Shown here in pieces: positions 1-9,819 of a stretch of DNA of 64,000 nt; the first letter of the stretch is position 1; each line of letters begins with the position of its first letter. Under the pieces are notes generated by a model. The model made no database searches and was not told the origin of the DNA. It worked only from the letters and a program-made list of their open reading frames with translations. Origin of the DNA: Alphaproteobacteria bacterium (GTDB lineage: Bacteria; Pseudomonadota; Alphaproteobacteria; Sphingomonadales; Kordiimonadaceae). A program made the position numbers and the translations under genes. The DNA lies in assembly GCA_021774735.1 (NCBI GenBank), contig JAJFIS010000046.1, positions 62,001 through 126,000 of the forward strand, given 5' to 3'.

Positions 1-96
1 TATCAAAATTGTGTTCATCTGTTCGGATGGGATCAAACTAATCATGTGTCATGAATTTCCTCTGGAATAAACCCTTCGGGCCTCATTTTGTAGCCA

Positions 97-2352
97 TCAT
101 TGAGCCTCGGCCAACCTTGTGTTGCGGCGTCGTTCTTCCTTCATCAAGGCACTGAGTGACACCAGCTGTACGCCGCTTCCATCGAGTGATTTTGTCCATT
201 CATCGAGCACTTGCAGTGTTTCAGGGTATGGATGGCCGATGGCTATGGCCGCGCCGGTGCGCATGGCAATATTTTCAGCTAATCGCAACTGTGCCCATAT
301 CAAAGCAGGATCGCGTTCATTATCCAGGAACACATCTCGTTTTAAGGCCGGAACTTGGTTATTCACAGCAGCATCATAGGCCCTGCTTTGCGGCGTGGTT
401 AAGCTATCGAGGAAAAGCAGTCCTCGCTTTTGCAGGACCTCCATAACCAGTTCCATCGCCACTTTATTCTCTGTCAGCGAGCTGCCCATATGGTTATTGA
501 TGCCAACGAAGCCATCAAAGCGCGATAGGTTCCAGTCTAACCTCGCGGTAAAGTCCTCAACGCTGAGCTGGGAAACAAGAGCATTATAGCCGGGGTCGCC
601 ATTACCGTGGGGTTCCATCGGCATATGCACCATTAGCTCATGCCCGGCTGTGCGCAGCTTGCTTGTTTGCTCCACCAGCCTGTTGGCATAGGGCAGAAAG
701 GCCAGCGACAGTGGCCCTTGGATGGTTTCCAGCCGCTTTGACGCCCGCATCGACAGGCCCAAATCATCAATGACAATGACAAGCTTCGGCGCATCAGAGA
801 TTTCATTGCTAGGAATTGCTGCATATAATTGCCATGCGGGTAGATTATTGGGCTCGGTTGGTTCAATAGCTGTTGGATCAGGAATGCGACGGTCTATCGA
901 CACATTTGGTGCAATAATGGCTTCGGATTTAATTGTTGCAGGAATATCTGGAATTGGCTGAGACGGCGTTAGTAATCTGCGTTCTTTATCTGCCTGAGCC
1001 GCACTCTCCGTATAGCTATCATATTGTATTTCAACCTCTGTCTCTGCGCTCATATCAGCTGTGGGTTCCTTATTTATCATCGTTGATGCAATGATAGTTG
1101 CCAGCGAAACCACCATCAATGCATAGGCAGTTCGAACAACAGGCACCCGAGCCATAATATGGCGAATATACCGCCGAACCAGTTTCATATGCTCATTTGC
1201 GCTCCGTAGCAGCCATATGATGGCTTCACCCAATAGGCGCACAAGAATGAGAAGAAAAACCATTAATGTTCGGCTTATGGCAACAGCTATTGAGGCTATA
1301 AAATAAAGCAATCGTCCAATTTGACGCGCCACACGAACGGGGGCGAGCAATATGAAGACTATTTGACGGATGACATATTTAAAGGAGGTAAGGGTGATGC
1401 GCGTAATTTTAGCTAATTGCTGGTAGATAGCAGAAGCAAATTTTGCGCTGCTCGTCATGCCTTGCGCCGCTAAATCACTACTGTTTTTTAAGCCGTGCGC
1501 GGCAATGTCGGCACTGCTTTTACTAACAGCAGACGTTTTTAATTTAATAGACTTTCCGGCTCTAGTTACAAAAGATAGTGCGGCTACAATTAAGCTGGCA
1601 AGTTTTCGAATTGCTGACCATATCAGACTTGCTATTGAATTTATGCCAGACCAAATGAAGGCATTGTTTTTAGCCACTGCTTTAGCGGTAAAATTTGAAA
1701 TCAGTTGGATGCTTTTGTTTATGGCCAATATGCTGCGCTTAAACAGGCCCCATAGTGTTTTTATAAAACTACTTAGACCACTGAATATTATAGCTGTAAG
1801 CCCCTGCCCGCCGCGCCAGACAAATTTAATCGCCAATAATAAAATTACGCCTACTGCATCATTAAACCACCATATGGCTGAAGCTATCCGGCTGGGTATA
1901 ATGGCGATTATACGGGCTATGGAGCTGATAACGCGCCACAGCCCACGGCCAGCAACGCTAAGAATATGCAAAAGGTTGCTAGCAATTAATTTGAATTTAG
2001 TGAAGGCGGTCGCATTCGTTGCAGACAATGCCCTGCCTGTTGCCTGCGTAACAGTGCCGACGGACTTAATGCTATTTTGAAACCCAAAGCTGACCTTTTT
2101 AAAGGCTGAGATTATTCTTCGATAATTTAATTGAATAGCCCTGCCAGTCCAAAGAAAGGCTGCCTGAATATTTCTGCCAATATGACGGGAAAAAGCTATA
2201 AAGGCGGTGATTTTACGAGCGGCAAGGCGTTTATTCCAGCGCCAGGTAATATCAATACGGTTGGAAATTTCTTCACCGCGCGTCGGCTCTGGCGGCTTGG
2301 CGTCCGGTATCAGCGCTTTTCTACGCGCAGAAACTTTATAATGAACCGCCAT
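97..2352 (-). CDS. Divergent polysaccharide deacetylase (YibQ/DUF610) with long N-terminal extension
   Basis: The C-terminal third, about residues 522-740, is a divergent polysaccharide deacetylase domain. It has an IDDLG metal-site strand near 527-531, HMPMEP near 576-581, NNHMGS near 619-624 and IGHPYP near 705-710. Family members are periplasmic proteins thought to act on peptidoglycan or other glycans; the substrate is unknown. A hydrophobic segment at about 407-426 should anchor the protein, followed by a Pro/Glu-rich linker at about 427-521. The first 400 residues are unusual: serial cationic, aromatic and Ser/Ile-rich amphipathic or hydrophobic helices and a short SSxDLAAQG-like repeat near 278-303. 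Family members are usually only 250-400 residues, so the 751-residue length is exceptional. The start is an ATG with the divergent trpG promoter region behind it. The catalytic domain is certain; the role of the N-terminus is unknown. Confidence 0.85.
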   Translation of the reverse strand: MAVHYKVSARRKALIPDAKPPEPTRGEEISNRIDITWRWNKRLAARKITAFIAFSRHIGRNIQAAFLWTGRAIQLNYRRIISAFKKVSFGFQNSIKSVGTVTQATGRALSATNATAFTKFKLIASNLLHILSVAGRGLWRVISSIARIIAIIPSRIASAIWWFNDAVGVILLLAIKFVWRGGQGLTAIIFSGLSSFIKTLWGLFKRSILAINKSIQLISNFTAKAVAKNNAFIWSGINSIASLIWSAIRKLASLIVAALSFVTRAGKSIKLKTSAVSKSSADIAAHGLKNSSDLAAQGMTSSAKFASAIYQQLAKITRITLTSFKYVIRQIVFILLAPVRVARQIGRLLYFIASIAVAISRTLMVFLLILVRLLGEAIIWLLRSANEHMKLVRRYIRHIMARVPVVRTAYALMVVSLATIIASTMINKEPTADMSAETEVEIQYDSYTESAAQADKERRLLTPSQPIPDIPATIKSEAIIAPNVSIDRRIPDPTAIEPTEPNNLPAWQLYAAIPSNEISDAPKLVIVIDDLGLSMRASKRLETIQGPLSLAFLPYANRLVEQTSKLRTAGHELMVHMPMEPHGNGDPGYNALVSQLSVEDFTARLDWNLSRFDGFVGINNHMGSSLTENKVAMELVMEVLQKRGLLFLDSLTTPQSRAYDAAVNNQVPALKRDVFLDNERDPALIWAQLRLAENIAMRTGAAIAIGHPYPETLQVLDEWTKSLDGSGVQLVSLSALMKEERRRNTRLAEAQ

Positions 2353-2525
2353 TGATTATCCTAGATGTCTAAATTTACTCTATTATGTCAGCTTTTCAGC
2401 CCATGGGGTTATAAAATCAAAATTAATTGATCTTTTCTAGGCTTTATTCGACCATTCAACATTGACATGCTTGCAGAAAGACGCATTCTCCCCTTTCACA
2501 TCAACCCTTTTATAAAGCTATTTCG

Positions 2526-3092
2526 ATGTTTTTACTGATCGATAACTATGACAGTTTCACCTATAATCTGTACCATTATTTTCTAGAGCTTGGTGCCGAT
2601 GTCTCGGTTGTGCGTAATGATGAAATATCAGCGCAGGAAGCCTTGGACCAAAAAGCTGAGGGCATTATTCTATCCCCGGGACCCTGCACACCGGATAGCG
2701 CCGGTATTTGTCTCGAACTGATCGAAAAAGCTGCGGGGCAAGTGCCCATTATGGGGGTCTGTCTTGGTCACCAAGCTATTGGCCAGCATTACGGCGGAAA
2801 AATCATTGGTGCCCCTAAGGTAATGCACGGTAAAGTCAGCGCCATTACCCATACTGCAAAAGGTGTTTTCAAAGAGTTACCAAGCCCCTATGATGCAACG
2901 CGATACCATTCATTGGTGGTGGATCGCAAAACTTTCCCTGATTGCTTGGAAATTACGGCGGAAAGCGCAGATGGTGTTATTATGGGATTGCAACATAGAA
3001 GCGCCCCTGTTTACGGGGTTCAATTTCACCCTGAAAGCATTGCCAGCGACCACGGACATGCGCTTTTGAAGAACTTTATGGATTTATGTTAA
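2526..3092 (+). CDS. trpG: Anthranilate synthase component II (glutamine amidotransferase)
   Basis: This 188-residue class I glutamine amidotransferase supplies ammonia from glutamine to TrpE for anthranilate synthesis, and may also serve PabB. The catalytic triad is visible: C79 in GVCLGHQ, and H168 and E170 in FHPES. The oxyanion strand PGP is at 51-53 and the N-terminus begins with the typical LLIDNYDSFTYN. It is full length. It heads a plus-strand run with trpD 9 bp downstream and trpC next, but trpE is not in the window, so the large subunit lies elsewhere or further upstream. A TTGACA hexamer at 2462-2467 could be a -35 element, but no good -10 follows it. Confidence 0.96.
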   Translation: MFLLIDNYDSFTYNLYHYFLELGADVSVVRNDEISAQEALDQKAEGIILSPGPCTPDSAGICLELIEKAAGQVPIMGVCLGHQAIGQHYGGKIIGAPKVMHGKVSAITHTAKGVFKELPSPYDATRYHSLVVDRKTFPDCLEITAESADGVIMGLQHRSAPVYGVQFHPESIASDHGHALLKNFMDLC

Positions 3093-3101
3093 GCTATATT
3101 T

Positions 3102-4133
3102 ATGAATGATTTACACGCCATATTAAACCTTTTAGCTGACGGGAAAACCTTAAGCGAAGAACAGGCTGAAGAAGCTTTTGCGCTTATCATGGCGGGGCGT
3201 GTTGACCTGCCGCAAATGGCGGCTTTTATTATGGCGCTGCGGGTGCGCGGTGAAACGGTTGATGAAATCGTTGGTGGGGCCAAGGTGCTACGCGCTAAAG
3301 CAAATATTTTGCAGGCCCCCAAAGACTGTGTCGATACTTGCGGCACGGGTGGTGATGGAACCGGCACTTATAATATATCAACTGCAGCGGCGATAGTAGC
3401 GGCAGCCTGCGGCGTTCCCATTGCCAAACACGGTAATCGTTCAGTCTCCAGCAAATCGGGGTCCGCTGATGTGCTGATGGCCCTTGGCGCTGAGTTAAAC
3501 ATTCCGATGTCGGCCAACGAGCAAAGCTTGCGGGAAAATTCAATTGCCTTTATGTTTGCGCCGTCCCACCACCAAGCTATGCGCCATGTGGCCCCTGTTC
3601 GGGCTTCCCTTGGCCTGCGGTCAATATTCAACCTGCTCGGCCCCCTTGCTAACCCAGCGCTGGCTAAACGACAGGTTCTTGGGGTTTTTGACCGTAAGTG
3701 GTTGCGGCCAATGGCTGAGGTTCTTGACCGATTAGGCTCAAAGCATGTGTGGGTGGTTCACGGCGCTGATGGCTTGGACGAACTAACGACGACGGGCACC
3801 AGCTATGTTGTTGAACTGAAGGACGGCGCCTTCTCAGAGTTTGAAATAACCCCAGAGGACGCCGGGTTGTCCCGCTCAACATTAGAGGAGCTTAAAGGCG
3901 GCGATGCGGCCTATAATGCTGATGCGATGATTGCGGTTTTTGAAGGCCAAATGGGACCGTACCGGGATATTGTTCTGCTGAACACAGCGGCGACCCTTGT
4001 CGTAGCAGGCAAAGTGGAAACTTTAAAAGAAGGTGTTGCGCTTGCCGCTGATGCCTTGGATCGTCGTTCCGTGTTGAAAACTCTACTCAAATGGGCCGCT
4101 TTCACCCGTGACCATACGAGCGCAAGCAGTTGA
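3102..4133 (+). CDS. trpD: Anthranilate phosphoribosyltransferase
   Basis: This enzyme transfers phosphoribose from PRPP to anthranilate, the second step of tryptophan synthesis in the cytoplasm. The glycine-rich PRPP loop GTGGDG is at residues 81-86. KHGNRSVSSKSGSAD, at about 109-123, is the second diagnostic active-site motif. At 343 residues it has the usual family length, with an N-terminal helical dimerisation region. It lies 9 bp after trpG and 6 bp before trpC, which implies one transcript. Nothing is missing. Confidence 0.97.
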   Translation: MNDLHAILNLLADGKTLSEEQAEEAFALIMAGRVDLPQMAAFIMALRVRGETVDEIVGGAKVLRAKANILQAPKDCVDTCGTGGDGTGTYNISTAAAIVAAACGVPIAKHGNRSVSSKSGSADVLMALGAELNIPMSANEQSLRENSIAFMFAPSHHQAMRHVAPVRASLGLRSIFNLLGPLANPALAKRQVLGVFDRKWLRPMAEVLDRLGSKHVWVVHGADGLDELTTTGTSYVVELKDGAFSEFEITPEDAGLSRSTLEELKGGDAAYNADAMIAVFEGQMGPYRDIVLLNTAATLVVAGKVETLKEGVALAADALDRRSVLKTLLKWAAFTRDHTSASS

Positions 4134-4139
4134 TATTAC

Positions 4140-4931
4140 ATGACTAATGCCCTTAACACCATTTGCGACCGCAAACGTGAGCATCTGTTGCTGCAAAAGC
4201 AAAAAATGCCGTTACATGAACTTGAGCTTATGGCCAAAGCAACTGAACCAACCCGTGGATTTGCTGCAAGCTTAAGTGAAAAAGCTGAGGGCTCTTTCGG
4301 CTTGATCTGCGAAATAAAGAAAGCTAGTCCGTCAAAAGGCTTAATTCGTGATGACTTTGACCCGCCCTCCTTGGCTAAGGCCTATGCAAAAGGTGGGGCG
4401 GCTTGCCTGTCTGTATTAACCGATGAGCCTTATTTTATGGGCGCGGATGCTTACCTGAAGCTCGCACGCGATGAAGTGGATATCCCGGTTTTGCGCAAGG
4501 ACTTCATGGTTGATCCATATCAAATGGTCGAATCACGGGCGCTCGGCGCTGACTGCATATTGCTGATTATGGCCTGCCTTGATGATAACCTAGCTGCCGA
4601 AATGGAAGCACAGGCCTTTGAGCTTGGCATGGATGTGCTAATTGAAGTGCATGACGCTGATGAATTGCACCGAGCAGTGAAATATTTATCTAGTCCCTTG
4701 ATCGGGATCAATAATCGCAACCTCAAAACCATGGAAGTTAGCCTGGAAACAACGATCAATTTGGCACCATTGGTGCCAAGCGACCGTGTTATAGTGGGCG
4801 AATCAGGTCTTGCGGGCCGAGCGGACCTTGAAACGCTGGAAAATTTTGGTGTGCGGCGATTTTTAATCGGCGAGTCTTTAATGCGGCAGGCCGATGTTTG
4901 TGCGGCCACAGAGCAACTTTTAAAAGGGTGA
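4140..4931 (+). CDS. trpC: Indole-3-glycerol phosphate synthase
   Basis: This TIM-barrel enzyme closes the ring of CdRP to indole-3-glycerol phosphate. Visible active-site elements are [10 protein letters not shown] at about 58-67 (catalytic E58 and K60), LRKDF with K120, the INNRNL strand near 195-200 and GESGL near 220. It is a stand-alone enzyme of 263 residues, not fused to TrpF. It follows trpD by 6 bp and precedes moaC by 6 bp. The trpG-trpD-trpC-moaC-moeA-lexA order is common in alphaproteobacteria and suggests co-transcription of tryptophan and molybdopterin genes. Confidence 0.97.
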   Translation: MTNALNTICDRKREHLLLQKQKMPLHELELMAKATEPTRGFAASLSEKAEGSFGLICEIKKASPSKGLIRDDFDPPSLAKAYAKGGAACLSVLTDEPYFMGADAYLKLARDEVDIPVLRKDFMVDPYQMVESRALGADCILLIMACLDDNLAAEMEAQAFELGMDVLIEVHDADELHRAVKYLSSPLIGINNRNLKTMEVSLETTINLAPLVPSDRVIVGESGLAGRADLETLENFGVRRFLIGESLMRQADVCAATEQLLKG

Positions 4932-4937
4932 AGCTAA

Positions 4938-5423
4938 ATGACCGATAAACTTAGCCATATTGATGCAAGCGGTGCGGCAACTATGGTTGATGTGGCAGAG
5001 AAAGCCAACACGAAGCGTTCTGCTACGGCTGAAGCTTTCGTCACGATGCGCCCTGAAACCCGCGCGCTGATACTCGCTGGTGGCCTGCCCAAAGGCGATG
5101 TTATTGCAGTGGCAAGGGTTGCTGGCATCATGGCAGCAAAGAAAACACCCGATCTTATCCCCCTTTGCCATCCCCTGCCCCTAAGTAAGGTATGCGTTGA
5201 TTTTACGCCTGAGAATGATAATCAGATCCGCATTGAAGCGACTGCCAGCTTAACTGGTCAGACGGGTGTTGAGATGGAAGCACTAATGGCGGTCTCTGTT
5301 GCGGCACTCACCCTTTATGATATGGCGAAGGCTGTGGATAAGGGCATGACCATTGATGGTATTCGTTTGCTAGAGAAAACTGGCGGCAAAAGTGGCACTT
5401 TCCGGGCGGACACTACGTCATGA
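4938..5423 (+). CDS. moaC: Cyclic pyranopterin monophosphate synthase
   Basis: MoaC converts the MoaA product (3',8-cyclo-GTP) to cyclic pyranopterin monophosphate in molybdenum cofactor synthesis. The 161-residue protein carries the conserved LCHPL at 76-80, the [13 protein letters not shown] helix, and the catalytic pair D128 and K131 in YDMAK, as in the E. coli enzyme. The start is ATG at 4938 with AAGGG upstream. Its last four bases overlap the moeA start (ATGA), so translation is probably coupled. Confidence 0.97.
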   Translation: MTDKLSHIDASGAATMVDVAEKANTKRSATAEAFVTMRPETRALILAGGLPKGDVIAVARVAGIMAAKKTPDLIPLCHPLPLSKVCVDFTPENDNQIRIEATASLTGQTGVEMEALMAVSVAALTLYDMAKAVDKGMTIDGIRLLEKTGGKSGTFRADTTS

Positions 5424-6616
5424 TAAAGCCTGAAGAAGCCTTTGATCGCATCATATCAGCTATCAAGCCTCTACCCACTGTAAATGCCCCAATTTCTGCC
5501 TGTAACGGCTTGACCTTAGCGCAAGATATAACCGCAAGGCGCAATCAGCCACCGGCAGATATAAGTGCTATGGACGGTTTTGCCCTTAAATACCAAACTG
5601 GTGCCCGTGATTATACCGTTATTGGTACGTCAGCGGCAGGGGATGCTTATGGGGATGTGGTTGGTGAAGGTGAAGCCCTGCGCATTTATACGGGTGCGGA
5701 GGTTCCTGCGGGTGCCGATAGTGTCATCATCCAAGAAAATACAAACTGGCCAGCCTCTGGAACATCAGTGACGCTTAGCAAGGACGCCGTAAAAGGCGCA
5801 AATATAAGGCATGGTGGGGCAGACTTTACAAATGGTGCCCCTCTACTGAACATGGGCACAAGCCTGCGAGCGCGGCATTTGGGATTAGCCACCGTTGCGG
5901 GTTATGACAGCCTTGATGTTATCAAACGGCCCGTTATTGCGCTGCTTTCTAATGGCGATGAACTGGCGGAAGGAAGTGCCTGCACGGGCACATCACGCTT
6001 AATACCAAATTCCAACGCCCCTATGATAGCGGCGATGATAATGGCCATTGGTGCAGACTGCATTCAGTTAGGTCCTGCCAAGGATGACCCGGATGATATT
6101 CGCCGCTGCATAACAGAAAGCCCAGACTTTGACGCTCTGATAACCATTGGCGGTGCTAGTGTTGGCGACAGGGACTATATTCAATCTGCTCTGGCAGAGT
6201 TGGGCCTTAATGTAGATTTTTGGAAAATCGCCATGAAGCCCGGCAAACCACTGATTTATGGTAAATTGGGCGATAAGCCCTTCATGGGCTTGCCCGGTAA
6301 CCCAGTTTCAGCCTTTGTAGGTGCCTTTATGTTCGCTTTGCCCATGGTGAAAGCCATGATGGGTGGCAATCCGCAATTCCAGCAAGGTTCACCCACAATT
6401 TTAGCAGCTCCAATGGCCGCCAATGGGCCGCGCACCAATTTTCTACGCGCTACGATCCGCGTATCTGACGGGGCGATTGTACCAAGCAGCAGCCAAGACA
6501 GCAGTTTACTGAACACCCTTGCTCATGCAGATGGTCTCATCATTCAAGACGGTAATTGTGCGGGCAAACTGGCTGGAGACGCGGTCCCTTTTATCACCTT
6601 TGACCCTGCATTTTGA
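5420..6616 (+). CDS. moeA: Molybdopterin molybdenumtransferase
   Basis: MoeA inserts molybdate into adenylated molybdopterin. Features in order: MoeA N-terminal domain with [13 protein letters not shown] near residues 43-55; the [10 protein letters not shown] loop near 91-100; the MoCF-binding domain with LLSNGDEL and [10 protein letters not shown], which has Ala where many homologues have Val; then KPGKPL and LPGNPVSAF; and a C-terminal beta domain. At 398 residues it is full length. It overlaps moaC by 4 bp and ends 83 bp before lexA, with the lexA promoter in between. Confidence 0.96.
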   Translation: MIKPEEAFDRIISAIKPLPTVNAPISACNGLTLAQDITARRNQPPADISAMDGFALKYQTGARDYTVIGTSAAGDAYGDVVGEGEALRIYTGAEVPAGADSVIIQENTNWPASGTSVTLSKDAVKGANIRHGGADFTNGAPLLNMGTSLRARHLGLATVAGYDSLDVIKRPVIALLSNGDELAEGSACTGTSRLIPNSNAPMIAAMIMAIGADCIQLGPAKDDPDDIRRCITESPDFDALITIGGASVGDRDYIQSALAELGLNVDFWKIAMKPGKPLIYGKLGDKPFMGLPGNPVSAFVGAFMFALPMVKAMMGGNPQFQQGSPTILAAPMAANGPRTNFLRATIRVSDGAIVPSSSQDSSLLNTLAHADGLIIQDGNCAGKLAGDAVPFITFDPAF

Positions 6617-6635
6617 TATATGATGAAGAATAGAC

Positions 6636-6664
6636 TTGTGCTTGATCAAAAAGTGAACTAAAAG
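6636..6664 (+). promoter_or_regulatory. Predicted sigma-70 promoter of lexA
   Basis: A -35-like TTGTGC at 6636-6641 and a -10-like TAAAAG at 6659-6664 are separated by exactly 17 bp. The element lies just upstream of lexA, and the SOS operator covers the -10. The assignment rests on spacing and operator position only. Confidence 0.45.
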
Positions 6665-6669
6665 AGAAC
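6655..6669 (-). promoter_or_regulatory. SOS box (LexA operator), GTTC-N7-GTTC
   Basis: On the minus strand 6655-6669 reads GTTCTCTTTTAGTTC, a perfect match to the alphaproteobacterial LexA operator GTTC-N7-GTTC. It ends about 30 bp before the lexA start codon and overlaps the predicted -10 element, as expected for LexA autorepression. It was the only perfect copy noticed by eye in the intergenic regions. Confidence 0.85.
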
Positions 6670-6699
6670 AAAGATAAAACACACTTAGAGGTATATCTC

Positions 6700-7407
6700 A
6701 TGTTAACTGCTAAACAACAGCAATTGCTCATGTTTATTAATTCACGTTTGAAGCAGGATGGTATCTCCCCCTCCTTTGATGAAATGAAAGATGCCCTTGG
6801 TCTCAAATCCAAGTCTGGTATTCACCGGCTTGTTGGGGCGCTGGAAGAACGTGGCTTTATCCGCCGTATGACCAACCGCGCAAGAGCCTTGGAAGTGATC
6901 AAACTGCCTGAAGGCATTGGATCGACGGATAGTGATACGGATGTGGATCCTGGCAATATTGTCCGGCCCGACTTTTCCAAAACGCAAGTCAAGCCCTCAC
7001 TGGCCTCTGTAGCAATGGATAGCGGTGTTGAAATCCCCCTTCATGGCCGCATTGCAGCCGGTACACCCATTGATGCCATAGAGAATGCTGATAGTTATAT
7101 TACCGTTCCACCAAATTTACTTGGCCGTGGTGATTGTTTCGCGCTTGAGGTATCTGGTGATTCTATGATCGAGCTTGGTATTATGGACGGGGACACTGTT
7201 GTGATTGAAAACTGCGATACGGCTCGTGACGGTGAAATTGTTGTTGCTTTAGTGGACGGTGAGGAAGCAACTTTAAAGACCTTAAAGCGTCAAGGTGGTC
7301 ATGTAGCATTGGTGCCTGCTAACCGCGATTTTGATACACAAATATTAGAAGCAAAGCGAGTTAGAGTTCAAGGGCGCCTTGTTGGGTTGCTTAGAAACTA
7401 TCATTAG
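6700..7407 (+). CDS. lexA: SOS response repressor / autoprotease LexA
   Basis: LexA represses DNA-damage genes until RecA filaments trigger its self-cleavage. The N-terminal winged helix (about 1-65) reads the operator. A longer than usual Asp/Ser-rich linker follows (about 72-105). The cleavage site A120-G121 lies in the IAAGTP motif. The catalytic dyad is S155 (GDSM) and K193 (ATLK). It is 235 residues long. The start is ATG at 6700 with GAGG 9 bp upstream. A perfect SOS box sits at its promoter. It is convergent with comEC, 22 bp apart; a lexA-comEC-gltX-gltA arrangement is common in alphaproteobacteria. Confidence 0.97.
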   Translation: MLTAKQQQLLMFINSRLKQDGISPSFDEMKDALGLKSKSGIHRLVGALEERGFIRRMTNRARALEVIKLPEGIGSTDSDTDVDPGNIVRPDFSKTQVKPSLASVAMDSGVEIPLHGRIAAGTPIDAIENADSYITVPPNLLGRGDCFALEVSGDSMIELGIMDGDTVVIENCDTARDGEIVVALVDGEEATLKTLKRQGGHVALVPANRDFDTQILEAKRVRVQGRLVGLLRNYH

Positions 7408-7429
7408 ATAGTTGCTACAGCCTCATGAT

Positions 7430-9583
7430 TTAATTGACTTTTCTGCTTGCACGCTTGATTTTATTGCTGCGATAACTTGACCATGGCCGATACCCTTGAA
7501 TCTCGGCGGCGGATATTATTTGCCAGTGTCCACCTCGTGCAGGAAAGAGCGCCAAAGGCCCCTGCCCGCTCAATTGCGTTCGATCAAGTATAAAGCTTTT
7601 ACCATTTGCACATACCCGTCCCCAATAATTATCGGTTATAATGATGTCCACTCTGCCGCAGTCCTGACGGAAAGCAAATAGCGAACTGGGCTTGGCAATG
7701 GTCAGACCAGATGGCGTGATATATATGCAGCCTGATAGATCACATTTTGCCGATAGTAACTTTCTTGGCCCAGATATTGGCCCCCCGTATATAGCTCGCC
7801 ATTTCTCTTGGGCATATTTGCCGTAATATTTTTGGTTAAATAACAATTGGTCGTTGTCGTCAATTTGCTCATTAACGGTGAAGAGGCGTCCACCTTCATC
7901 AATGACAATATGTGGTAAAATATCGCTGCGCCATACTATCATCAGGGCTGTAAGGCCAATAAATGTCGGCAGTGCGGCAACTCGGCCTCTAACGATGACA
8001 GCGCATAATAACCCCAGCAGGAGTACTGCCATTCCAATGTCTGGAATACGGGGTAAATGCAAAGTAGCCCCTGGCACTGCGCTGATATCTCGCGCTACAT
8101 AAATAACAATATTTAATGCAGGTTCTAATAATGGTGCCGCCATATGCTCAAGGCCAAAGGGCATAAGAATAAGCATCACTAGAGCTGCAGGCATGATCCA
8201 AAAGCTCATGAGGGGGATAACGATCATATTGGCGGCTATGCCGTAGAGAGCCACGGTGTTAAAATGATAAATGGCAAAGGGTGCAATGGCGATTTCTGCA
8301 ATTAATGTTGTGACCATAGACCCTATGATGAATGTCCCAATACGAGGCCATAAACCGCGCCTTTGTCTCATAAGGCTTATAAGCCGATTACCAAATCGCT
8401 CATAAATCACGATCAGTGCAGCAACAGCCGCGAAGGACATTTGAAAACCAACAGTCATCAAGGATTCTGGTTGGGTAATCAAAACAGCAAATGCCGCAAG
8501 AATAACGCTACGCAAGGATAGTACTTTGCGGTCGGCTAGCACCGCTATAATACCAATGGAGACCATGACGAAGGCTCTCTGCGTTGGTAGGCTAAAACCC
8601 GAAAGAGCTAAATAGCCCAATGCACCAAGTAAGGCGATTATTGCCGCAGGTTTGCGCGCAGGATATCTGCCCACCAAAGCAGGGAAAAGCGATAGTATTT
8701 TTTGGACACAGAAGAAAATAACGGTGGTCATCAAACCTAAATGAAGGCCTGATATGGCAAGGACATGGGCAAGGCCCGCATCCCGCATCTGATCTTGGAA
8801 TTTTTCACTCAGGCGGCCACGGCTGCCAGCCAATAAGGCTCCGGCTAAAGCCCCTGCTTCACCTTCTATTGCATTTTGGGCCTTGTTTGCGACAGTATCG
8901 CGCACATGCTGAACGCGCGTCATGAATGTTTTATTGGCCTGCCCGCTGCGTTCCACAGGTGCGAGCGCTATACCAATGCCGCCAATACCCCTAAACCAAC
9001 TAAGGCGGGCAAAATCAAATGCACCGGGCATCACAGGACCAGAAGGTGGGCCCAAACGAGCAAATGTTCTAACGCCTTCCCCAGGCTGTAGGTTTGCTGC
9101 TATCTGGGTTCGGACCGTTAGCCGAAGCCCTAAATTAGAGGGTATGCTTATATTAGCCCTCGTAAGCACAACATTCTGTAGGGTCAAAACAGTATGTCCG
9201 GCAGCTCTTTTTTCTAGGGACACTACAGTGCCAGATAAACCACTGGCAAATTCACGGTCCAAAATAGGAGCTGCAATAATTTGGCTGCGTATTTGTGCGA
9301 GCGTCAAGCCAAGCAGGATCAGCATAATTGCAATAAGCACATTCCGCAGTATGGGCGTTGATTTTTTGAATGTTAAAACTAACCCCGTGCTTAATGTAGC
9401 TAATGAGATAATAACAGATAAGGGAGGTTCAAATGAAAGAGCAAAATATACCCCAATACCAATAGAAAAACATAAGAGAGCAGCCAACATACGCCATTCA
9501 TCATGCATTTTTATATGAGGCCTAACCCAGCTAAATGTAGCTCGGTAGATATAGTTTTTGGCACTATGCAGTCCGTTACCCAT
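7430..9583 (-). CDS. comEC: ComEC/Rec2 family DNA-uptake channel protein
   Basis: This polytopic inner-membrane protein of 717 residues resembles the channel that moves single-stranded DNA into the cytoplasm during transformation. It has an N-terminal DUF4131 region (about 25-190). The Competence domain (about 225-500) contains the diagnostic LAHVLAISGLHLGLM and several membrane helices. The C-terminal region (about 560-700) lacks the HxHxDH metal motif of the nuclease-like domain found in Bacillus-type ComEC. It shows instead a CDLSGC...RVDIII...ILDR pattern that I recall from other alphaproteobacterial homologues. No pilus or other competence gene is nearby, so function in DNA uptake is inferred from family only. 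Confidence 0.9.
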   Translation of the reverse strand: MGNGLHSAKNYIYRATFSWVRPHIKMHDEWRMLAALLCFSIGIGVYFALSFEPPLSVIISLATLSTGLVLTFKKSTPILRNVLIAIMLILLGLTLAQIRSQIIAAPILDREFASGLSGTVVSLEKRAAGHTVLTLQNVVLTRANISIPSNLGLRLTVRTQIAANLQPGEGVRTFARLGPPSGPVMPGAFDFARLSWFRGIGGIGIALAPVERSGQANKTFMTRVQHVRDTVANKAQNAIEGEAGALAGALLAGSRGRLSEKFQDQMRDAGLAHVLAISGLHLGLMTTVIFFCVQKILSLFPALVGRYPARKPAAIIALLGALGYLALSGFSLPTQRAFVMVSIGIIAVLADRKVLSLRSVILAAFAVLITQPESLMTVGFQMSFAAVAALIVIYERFGNRLISLMRQRRGLWPRIGTFIIGSMVTTLIAEIAIAPFAIYHFNTVALYGIAANMIVIPLMSFWIMPAALVMLILMPFGLEHMAAPLLEPALNIVIYVARDISAVPGATLHLPRIPDIGMAVLLLGLLCAVIVRGRVAALPTFIGLTALMIVWRSDILPHIVIDEGGRLFTVNEQIDDNDQLLFNQKYYGKYAQEKWRAIYGGPISGPRKLLSAKCDLSGCIYITPSGLTIAKPSSLFAFRQDCGRVDIIITDNYWGRVCANGKSFILDRTQLSGQGPLALFPARGGHWQIISAAEIQGYRPWSSYRSNKIKRASRKVN

Positions 9584-9819
9584 CTACCCCAACCCAAAAA
9601 ATTACAGCTTAAGATCGCACATGCGACAGAAAAGGTCACTGAATAAGTAATTTGACAAATTTTAGGACTTACAAGGGATATATCAAGTTATGGTAATTGT
9701 TTATTGCGGTGCAGTATGATACAAAGCGAGCAATTGTTGTTAAGGCATTGCTTTTAGTGCCTTTATGATACCTTCCGCATCACAGCAAACCTCTTATTGG
9801 GCAGGAATATTACATTCTT

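Noticed and set aside
1-96. Possible end or start of a neighbouring gene at the left edge
   Set aside because: Short open frames run off the edge on both strands, but none shows a recognisable sequence; too little to call.
1457-2080. 207-codon plus-strand frame opposite the deacetylase gene
   Set aside because: It is antisense to the low-complexity N-terminal region, has no ribosome-binding site and no recognisable motif; it is a shadow.
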